A DNA stretch of 14,405 nucleotides, taken from positions 1 through 14,405 of the forward strand of contig CAYTYA010000040.1 of the NCBI GenBank assembly GCA_964442015.1, read 5' to 3'. Below are positions 8,626 to 14,405 of the stretch, piece after piece. Numbering within the stretch: position 1 is the first letter of the stretch; each line of letters begins with the position of its first letter. Position numbers and translations under genes: made by a program. The DNA comes from GCA-002701945 sp964442015. GTDB lineage: Bacteria; Fidelibacterota; Marinisomatia; Marinisomatales; TCS55. Below the pieces are notes generated by a model. That model was not told the origin of the DNA. It was given only the letters and a program-made list of their open reading frames with translations, and did no database searches.

Positions 8626-10335
8626 ATGTCAAGTAATAATGGAATAGATAAGAGACAGCAAGTTTTATTTTCTCAAGCAGAAATAAATAAAATGCTTGAG
8701 TCTGTGCCTTCGAATATTCGTGGTTATATTGATAGTTTACAGAATCAAATATCAAATATGTCTGCTATTGGCTTAGCTCTTTCAAAAGAGAGAGATATGG
8801 GCAAATTATTGGAAATGATTTTGCTAGAAGCAAAAAGGATTTCTAATGCTGATGGCGGGACATTATATATGATGACAGATGATCTAAGACTAAGATTCTC
8901 TATTATGATTACTGATTCACTTGATGTCCATATGGGTGGAACATCTGGAAAAGATATACCATTTTATCCGGTTAAATTATATGATGAGGATGGTAAGCCT
9001 AATGAAAACATGATTGCCGCAAATGCAGGTATAAATGGTAAAACAATTAATATACCTGATGCTTATAAAGCAAAAGGGTTTGATTTTTCTGGAACAAAAG
9101 CTTTTGATGAAAAAACAGGTTATCGATCAAAGTCTTTCCTAACGGTACCATTAAAAAATCATGAAGATGAAATAATTGGTGTGCTTCAATTATTAAATGC
9201 ACAAGATATAAAATCAAAAAAAGTAATTTCTTTTTCTGATAGAATACAAGAAAGCGTGGAAGCCCTTTCAAGCCAAGCTGCAGTAGCAATCACGAATAAA
9301 AATTTAATTAAAGATCTAGAAGTATTATTTGAATCATTTATTAAGTTAATTGCTTCAGCAATTGATGCAAAGTCTCCTTATACGGGAGGTCACTGCTCAC
9401 GTGTACCAGAGATCACCATGATGCTTGCTGAATCGGTTAATGATATTAATGAAGGACCGTTTGCAGGAATTCAATTTTCCGATAAAGAAATGTATGAATT
9501 AAAAATTGCAGCATGGCTACATGATTGTGGAAAAGTAGCTACTCCAGAGTATGTTGTTGATAAGAGTACAAAATTGGAAACAATCTTTGACAGAATTCAT
9601 ATTGTAGCTACTCGTTTTGAAGTTATTAAAAGAGATGAAGAAATAAAATTTCTAAAAAAACAATTATCTATACAAAAGAAAAATCATTTGTCTGATGTGA
9701 ATAAAAAAGAAGCTATAAGAAAAGCGAGAGTTCTTTATTTAAAAAAGATCAAACAATTAGATGAAGATAAAACTTTTATTGAAGAGTCAAATTTTGGTGG
9801 GGAATTCATGTCTCAAGATCGAAAAGATAGAGTTGAAAAAATTGCCTCATATCGTTATAAAGATAATGGAAGTGCTAAATCATTTTTAAGTGATGATGAA
9901 GTTTATAATCTATGTATTAGTAGAGGAACGTTAACTGCTGAGGAAAGAAAAGTTATTAATGATCACATTGTAGTTACGATTGAAATGCTTGAGCAGCTTC
10001 CTTATCCGAAGCATTTAAGGAATGTTCCTGAATTTGCAGGGGGACATCATGAAAAGCTTGATGGAACGGGTTATCCAAAAGGGTTGAATCATGCAGAAAT
10101 GTCTGTCCAAGCAAAAATTATGGCAATTGCTGATATTTTTGAGGCTTTAACAGCAAGAGATAGGCCTTATAAAAAAGGTAAAACTTTGAGTCAAGCAATG
10201 CGAATATTGGGCTTTATGAAGAATGATGCTCATATAGATGCAGAATTGTTTGATGTTTTTGTTAAAGAAAAGATTTATCTCAAATATGCTGAGGGCTTCT
10301 TAGATCCAGAACAAATTGATGAAGTAAAAGATTAG
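8626..10335 (+). CDS. GAF / HD-GYP domain phosphohydrolase (putative cyclic-di-GMP phosphodiesterase) with long insertion
   Basis: 569 residues, cytoplasmic (no signal peptide or membrane segment). Residues about 45-225 form a GAF sensor domain. The HD-GYP domain starts near 245 with SPYTGGHCSRV (His256), then LHDCGK (His299, Asp300, Lys303), TAEERKVINDH (His447), and HHEKLDGTGYPKG at 474-486 containing the GYP residues. HD-GYP proteins usually hydrolyse c-di-GMP, some act on cGAMP, using a metal centre built by these His/Asp residues; all main ones are present. Between KLET (316-319) and LTAEE (436) lies a charged insertion of about 118 residues, rich in K and E and partly coiled-coil-like, absent from the minimal domain. 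I recall a subfamily of GAF-HD phosphohydrolases with a similar insertion and the same HDCGK-TPEYVVDK wording. Start supported by AGGAG six bases upstream. Divergent from the receptor operon; a regulatory link to it is only a guess. Confidence 0.88.
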   Translation: MSSNNGIDKRQQVLFSQAEINKMLESVPSNIRGYIDSLQNQISNMSAIGLALSKERDMGKLLEMILLEAKRISNADGGTLYMMTDDLRLRFSIMITDSLDVHMGGTSGKDIPFYPVKLYDEDGKPNENMIAANAGINGKTINIPDAYKAKGFDFSGTKAFDEKTGYRSKSFLTVPLKNHEDEIIGVLQLLNAQDIKSKKVISFSDRIQESVEALSSQAAVAITNKNLIKDLEVLFESFIKLIASAIDAKSPYTGGHCSRVPEITMMLAESVNDINEGPFAGIQFSDKEMYELKIAAWLHDCGKVATPEYVVDKSTKLETIFDRIHIVATRFEVIKRDEEIKFLKKQLSIQKKNHLSDVNKKEAIRKARVLYLKKIKQLDEDKTFIEESNFGGEFMSQDRKDRVEKIASYRYKDNGSAKSFLSDDEVYNLCISRGTLTAEERKVINDHIVVTIEMLEQLPYPKHLRNVPEFAGGHHEKLDGTGYPKGLNHAEMSVQAKIMAIADIFEALTARDRPYKKGKTLSQAMRILGFMKNDAHIDAELFDVFVKEKIYLKYAEGFLDPEQIDEVKD

Positions 10336-10372
10336 TATTTGATTAATCGTTATTACTATTATTTAACATATC

Positions 10373-12035
10373 ATGACTGTTGATATATTTATTGTTTTAT
10401 TTGTTATTCTATTGGCGTTTATTTTATTCGTTAGTGAATTATTGCCAATGGATGTTGTTGCTTTAATTGTTTTAAGCTTATTGTTAATTACTGGGCAACT
10501 TAATCCAAGTGAAGGGGTTTCAGGTTTTTCTAATCCCGCAGTGATAACTATTGCTATTCTATTTGTATTAAGCCATGCCTTGCAAAAATCAGGTGTTTTA
10601 GAATATCTAGTTGTTAGAATAAATCGACTTGTTAACAAATCATTAATTGGTGGGTTGGCAATTTATTTGATATCTATAGCATTTTCATCTGCCCTAATAA
10701 ACAATACTGCAATCGTAGCTATATTTATGCCAGTTACAATTCGAATGGCTGAAAAGTACCATATAAGTCCATCAAAAGTTTTAATGCCATTAAGTTTCTC
10801 TGCTATACTGGGAGGCACTTTAACATTAGTGGGTACTTCAACAAATTTAATTGTTAACTCAATCTATATTAATAGTGGAGATTACACTCCATTAGGTATG
10901 TTTGAATTTTCAAAGTATGGGATTTTTATTTTAGTTATCGGGCTAATTTATATAATCTTTTTCGCTTATCGATTTCTCCCATCAAGGACTGTTACCTCTA
11001 GTTTAACTAAGAGTTATCATATGGGTGGATATTTAACAGAGTTTAAAATTGGAGAAGGGTCACCTTTAATAGGAGTAACTACTCTGGATAGAGGAATAAA
11101 TAGAAATTATGATATAACAATTTTAGGTATTCAAAGAGGAAAGAAACTTCTTTCAAAAAATCTAAGAGAGACACCTNNNNNNNNNNNNNNNNNNNNNNNN
11201 NNNNNNNNNNNNNNNNNNNNNNNNNNNNNNNNNNNNNNNNNNNNNNNNNNNNNNNNNNNNNNNNNNNNNNNNNNNNGGAGGAATAGTAAAGAAGAAAATA
11301 GCCCATGTAATTGTTAAAGCTTTTGATACCTTGTTGATTTATGGATCTAAAGAGAAAATTAAAGAAATGCGAGATTCTGGTGGATTTATTTTATTAACAC
11401 AATTGGATAGATCTCTTAGAAAGCATCGTTTTTGGTGGTTAAGTATTGTTGTTATTGTATCCGTAGTTTTATTAGCTGCTTTATCTATTATGCCAATTTT
11501 AAAAGCTGCAATTATTGGTTTAGCAATTATCCTGATGTTTAAAGTTATTTCACCTCTAGAAGCATATAGTGCTATTAATTGGCAGATTATTGTTTTGATT
11601 GGCTGTCTGATTCCATTAGGAATAGCGATTGAGTCTAGTGGAACTGCAAAATTAATTGGAGATACTTTAATTAATTTATTACAGACTGTACCTATTGATA
11701 AGCAGGCAATATTTTTATTGGCAATGATATATTTGATATCAATGATTTTAACAGAAGTTTCTTCAAATGCTGCAACAGCAATTATTATGACACCAATAGC
11801 CATATCTGCATCTACCAAACTTGGATTAGATCCGAGACCATTTATTTTTGCAATATGTTTTGCTGCCTCAGCATCCTTTATTACACCAATTGGTTATCAA
11901 ACAAACCTAATGGTGTATGGCCCAGGTGGTTACAAATTTTCAGATTATATAAAGATTGGTCTTCCTTTATCAATCACATTGTGGATTATGGCAATTCTAT
12001 TGCTCCCAAAATTGTGGCCATTTAATCCAATTTAA
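10373..12035 (+). CDS. SLC13/DASS-family anion transporter with RCK_C (TrkA-C) domains, interrupted by an assembly gap
   Basis: The left part (268 codons, 10373-11176) has several N-terminal membrane segments with LINNTAIVAIFMP (108-120) and GTSTNL (154-159), the ion/substrate-binding signature of the divalent anion:sodium symporter fold. From about residue 219 it enters a soluble RCK_C domain ending at RETP. After the gap the correct frame runs from 11277: GGIVKKK, then FDTLLIYGSKEKI, the end of another RCK_C domain, followed by more membrane segments with TEVSSNAATA (11751-11780) and TPIGYQTN (11883-11906). The two parts fall in different frames only because 100 N is a placeholder length. 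Relatives with two RCK_C domains have about 590 residues, and 520 are visible here. It would be an inner-membrane importer of sulfate, dicarboxylate or a similar anion; the substrate is not decidable. No Shine-Dalgarno is seen before 10373, 37 bp after the HD-GYP stop. Confidence 0.87.
11177..11276. other. Assembly gap (100 N) inside the SLC13-type transporter gene
   Basis: Exactly 100 N, the usual placeholder for a gap of unknown size. Both flanks encode the same portion of an RCK_C domain (the RGK-KLL segment before, the GG-VKKK segment after), so the missing DNA should span about one domain unit, roughly 210-270 bp. Confidence 0.95.
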
Positions 12036-12087
12036 TTATTTTTGTTTTTTCCTATTTCCATAGAACATTAATCATAAATTCGCAGTC

Positions 12088-13307
12088 ATGGATCTCGAGC
12101 AAAAAGAAGGATCGCGCTTAAATCAGTTTCTTTCAAATCCCTCTAAAGCATTATGGACTTTGGCTATTCCAATCATGGCAGGTATGGGCATCCAAACATT
12201 CTATAATATAGTAGATATGATATTTATTGGGAAATTAGGTGGAGAAGCTATTGCAGGAATAGCATTTAATATGCCACTTTTTTTTCTTGCCCTAGGTTTA
12301 ACTATGGGCTTGGGTACAGGTGTAACAGCTTCGATCGCAAGGTTTATTGGTAAGAATGATAAATCGGGTGCTGATAATAGCGCTGAACACGCAATTGCAA
12401 TTGCATTTCTAATCAGCTTAATATTATTTATCGTTATCATAACATTTGGAAAAAAAATATTATTTATTTTTGGTGCCTCTGGTTCAATACTTTCTTTGGC
12501 TTGGGATTATCTTAGAGTATTGAGTATTGGGCTTCCATTTATGGTATTTTCAGGTTTCTTTCGCTCTATTTTGGCAGGAGAAGGAGATATGAAACTTCCT
12601 ATGTTAGTTGCAGGATTAGGAACTATTTTAAATATAATACTGGATCCATTATTTATTTTTGATTTAGATAATTTTGGAGGAATAGGTTTTGGAATGGGCA
12701 TAAAGGGTGCCGCAATGGCAACAGTAATTAGCCAATGTATTGTTTTCTCTGTATTTATTTATATGTTATTTGTAAAGGAGCATGCATATATAACTTTTCG
12801 TATTAAAGATTTTTCATTTTCTAGCGTGATTATATGGGATATAATTAAAGTTGGTTTGCCAGCATCTCTTTCTATGGTTGTCATGGCTATTGGACAGGGA
12901 GTTTTTAATAGAATATTAATTTATTTTTCAGCGGATACTGTTGCAGCTTATCAAGTAGCAGGTCGAATAGATATGCTAGTTTTCCTACCAATATTTTCTA
13001 TAGCAGCTTCATTGACTACTCTTGTTGGTATGTTTTATGGAGCAAAGAAATTTGATATTTTAAGNNNNNNNNNNNNNNNNNNNNNNNNNNNNNNNNNNNN
13101 NNNNNNNNNNNNNNNNNNNNNNNNNNNNNNNNNNNNNNNNNNNNNNNNNNNNNNNNNNNNNNNNCCTTAGTTTTTATTTTTAAAATGGGAAAGTCCGTAG
13201 AGTGGGTATGGTATGCAATGATGATTTCCACAGGCGTTGCATTTATAATTGCTTGTTATTGGTTATTTATATCGATGCGTGAATTAAATAGAATAGAAAT
13301 AACATGA
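12088..13307 (+). CDS. MATE-family multidrug/sodium efflux transporter, interrupted by an assembly gap
   Basis: The left part has 325 residues with the MATE layout: ALWTLAIPIMAGMGIQTFYN, VDMIFIGKLGGEAIAGIAF (Asp43 in the first helices), then FFRSILAGEGDMKLPM (158-171) and LGTILNIILDPLFIF (177-191), which is strongly typical of the NorM/DinF-type family. After the gap the frame ending at TGA 13305-13307 supplies 46 C-terminal residues with a membrane helix (STGVAFIIACYWLF) and the tail MRELNRIEIT. Family members have about 450 residues; 371 are visible, so about 80 are hidden in the gap. MATE proteins expel cationic drugs or metabolites in exchange for Na+ or H+ across the inner membrane. The gene follows the SLC13 gene by 52 bp, and its stop overlaps the pterin dehydratase start (ATGA). 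The broken frame is a gap artefact, not evidence of a pseudogene. No clear ribosome site precedes 12088. Confidence 0.9.
13065..13164. other. Assembly gap (100 N) inside the MATE gene
   Basis: A second run of exactly 100 N. The reading frame before it (from 12088) and after it (to 13307) do not match at this length. The missing MATE residues imply a true size nearer 240 bp, compatible with restoring the frame. Confidence 0.95.
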
Positions 13308-13579
13308 GTCTATTAAATAGTAAACAAATAAATAATGAATTAGATAATATGGATGGTTGGATATTTGAAAATAATAGAATAACCAAATCCTATCATTTTG
13401 ATAGTTATATGGATGGAATAAAATTTGTAAATATATTAGCTGAGAAAGCTGAAGAAGTAAATCACCACCCAGATTTAGTTGTTGGGTGGTGTGAAGTATC
13501 TGTTAGTTTTACATCTCACGATCAGGGTGGAGTTACATCTGCATGTATTGAAATGGCTAAAACTGTTGAAAAATTATAG
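13304..13579 (+). CDS. Pterin-4a-carbinolamine dehydratase (PCD/DCoH-like)
   Basis: 91 residues, close to the family's usual 90-115. The signature is clear: E50, H54-H55-P56, W62 and H72 with the spacing E-x3-H-H-P-x5-W-x9-H, followed by GGVT. The enzyme dehydrates 4a-hydroxytetrahydropterin to the quinonoid dihydropterin, recycling the cofactor of aromatic amino-acid hydroxylases; stand-alone bacterial copies have also been linked to molybdopterin metabolism. The Asp normally found nine residues after the last His (GLTxxD) is Cys81 here, so activity may differ. The start ATG overlaps the MATE stop by four bases (ATGA), suggesting coupled translation; no phenylalanine hydroxylase or other pterin enzyme is in view. 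No Shine-Dalgarno is seen. Family call firm, physiological role open. Confidence 0.88.
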   Translation: MSLLNSKQINNELDNMDGWIFENNRITKSYHFDSYMDGIKFVNILAEKAEEVNHHPDLVVGWCEVSVSFTSHDQGGVTSACIEMAKTVEKL

Positions 13580-13654
13580 TTTTTTCTTTCTTTATAACCG
13601 ATGATTTATTTATTGGTAATTGATTTGTAAATTATTTGATTACTGAAAATACAT

Positions 13655-14104
13655 ATGTCAACTGATAATATTATTGGGAAAAAATATGAAGCTGATTATG
13701 AAATCAGTTTTGAAAAAATAAAAGAATTCGTAGAAGTAATGGGAGATAAAAACCCCCATTATACTGATCGTGAATTTGTAAAGTCTCTAGATGGGGGACA
13801 TCCATTTGCCCCTCCAACCTTTGCAGCAATTTATTGCCAGCCAGCATTAAAGAATCTTTATTTCGATTCTGAATTTTCGAAATTGGTTCCCAGATTAGTC
13901 CATGGTGAACAGGAATATAATTTTGGATATCCCGCTCGTGCAGGCGATCTTATTCATACAACTGCTGAAATAGTAGAACATTTTAATAAAACAAATCGTT
14001 CTGGAAAAGTTAACCAGATTATAGAGATTATGACTACCTCTATAAATCAGAATGATAAGTTAGTTTGTACTGCAACTTATAGATTAGTTATAAGAGGGAA
14101 ATAA
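13655..14104 (+). CDS. MaoC/HadA-like dehydratase subunit (FAS1-like dehydratase N domain)
   Basis: 149 residues with a single hot-dog fold. IGKKYEADYEISFEKIKEF leads into VMGDKNPHYTD (28-38), then GGHPFAPPTFAA, the pattern of the MaoC_dehydrat_N/HadA type, and closes with ATYRLVIRGK. In active R-hydratases the motif is D-x4-H; here Asp31 is followed five residues on by Tyr36, as expected for the non-catalytic, substrate-holding partner of a HadAB-type heterodimer. The complex would dehydrate or hydrate 3-hydroxyacyl thioesters in the cytoplasm. The next gene starts on the last base of this stop (TAATG) and has the full motif, supporting a two-subunit enzyme. A 75-bp gap separates it from the pterin dehydratase; no ribosome site is obvious. 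Confidence 0.83.
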   Translation: MSTDNIIGKKYEADYEISFEKIKEFVEVMGDKNPHYTDREFVKSLDGGHPFAPPTFAAIYCQPALKNLYFDSEFSKLVPRLVHGEQEYNFGYPARAGDLIHTTAEIVEHFNKTNRSGKVNQIIEIMTTSINQNDKLVCTATYRLVIRGK

Positions 14105-14405
14105 TGGCGATTAAAGATAAATCAAAAATTAGAATTGGTAAGTACATGCCATATTTTTATGCTGGTGCAAGCTTAGATTTTAATCTTATTCATATTGATC
14201 GTGAATTTGCACAAGCAAATGGTTTACCTGATATTATTCTTCAAGGCATGTGCACAATGGGTTTAACAGCAAAACACATTATTGAAAATGATCACCCTTC
14301 CAAAATGGAGACTTTCAAAGTTCGTTTCTTACATCCTGTATTACCAGGAGATGAACTCAATTTTGAAAGTGAAATAAATGATGCTGAAATTGATGTAGAA
14401 GTAAC
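14104..14405 (+). CDS. MaoC/HadB-like catalytic dehydratase subunit, partial (3' end outside window)
   Basis: Open from ATG 14104 to the window edge (100 codons visible). FYAGASLDFNLIHID (18-32) contains Asp25 and His30, the D-x4-H catalytic pair of MaoC-type hydratases/dehydratases, although the usual SGD-NP wording is changed to SLD-NL. Further on, LQGMCTMGL and VRFLHPVLPGDEL are the second and third conserved blocks of the hot-dog hydratase fold. Typical members have about 130-150 residues, so roughly a third is missing. Start is supported by GAGGG at 14094-14098 inside the preceding gene and by the TAATG junction. With its neighbour it should form a HadAB-like heterodimer acting on acyl-CoA or acyl-ACP; which of the two cannot be told. 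Confidence 0.85.
   Translation, partial: MAIKDKSKIRIGKYMPYFYAGASLDFNLIHIDREFAQANGLPDIILQGMCTMGLTAKHIIENDHPSKMETFKVRFLHPVLPGDELNFESEINDAEIDVEV

Noticed and set aside
8552..8755. Minus-strand 67-codon frame in the divergent region.
   Set aside because: It overlaps the start of the well-supported HD-GYP gene and has no ribosome site or recognisable sequence.
10373..11317. A 314-residue protein reading through the N run to 11317.
   Set aside because: Residues after the gap are in the wrong frame and resemble nothing; the gap length is a placeholder.
11339..11818. Antisense reading frame of 159 codons.
   Set aside because: It lies wholly opposite the conserved membrane part of the SLC13-type gene and has no family-like features.
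11331..12035. A separate 234-residue transporter gene starting at TTG 11331.
   Set aside because: The same frame is open upstream to the N gap at 11277 and encodes the rest of an RCK_C domain, so it is the 3' half of the gene starting at 10373.
1..14405. A defence, phage or transposon system in the window.
   Set aside because: No nuclease, transposase, integrase, reverse transcriptase, toxin-antitoxin or CRISPR element could be recognised; all genes fit metabolic, transport, signalling or outer-membrane families.

Overview
The window is AT-rich (about one third G+C by eye) and comes from a Gram-negative, didermal bacterium. A TonB-dependent receptor with an N-terminal carboxypeptidase-regulatory-like domain, a huge secreted protein with a T9SS-like C-terminal sorting domain, and a PorV/PorQ-type barrel together point to the Bacteroidota/FCB side of the tree. 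My best guess is a marine Marinimicrobia (SAR406)-like lineage; this is inferred from protein style only. Two runs of exactly 100 N (11177-11276 and 13065-13164) mark this as a scaffolded assembly, probably a metagenome or single-cell bin.

Minus strand, 1-8465. Read in the direction of transcription, a tight three-gene operon starts at 8465: TonB-dependent receptor (5241-8465), 2 bp, secreted 1044-residue protein with a sorting tail (2104-5238), 4-bp ATGA overlap, PorV-like barrel (1010-2107). A rho-independent terminator (966-997) follows. Beyond it lies the N-terminal 312 residues of an AMP-binding acyl-CoA synthetase (1-936), which runs off the window edge. The operon reads as an outer-membrane module: a receptor, an exported or surface-anchored partner, and a barrel of the kind that shuttles T9SS clients.

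Plus strand, 8626-14405. Divergent from the operon across a 160-bp AT-rich region are six co-directional genes with short gaps: a GAF/HD-GYP phosphohydrolase (8626-10335), an SLC13-type transporter with RCK_C domains (10373-12035, broken by the first N gap), a MATE exporter (12088-13307, broken by the second N gap), a pterin-4a-carbinolamine dehydratase (13304-13579, overlapping the MATE stop by 4 bp), and two adjacent MaoC/HadAB-like hot-dog dehydratase subunits (13655-14104, and 14104 to the edge, the second partial). The dehydratase pair and the acyl-CoA synthetase both belong to acyl-thioester metabolism, but they lie at opposite ends of the window, and nothing here shows they work together.

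I see no tRNA, rRNA, CRISPR, IS element, phage gene or recognisable defence system. The most notable points are the receptor/secreted-protein/PorV triad, six calcium-loop-like DxDGDG motifs inside the receptor, a ~118-residue insertion in the HD-GYP domain, and a pterin dehydratase lacking the family's conserved late Asp. No stretch longer than 300 bp lacks a gene.
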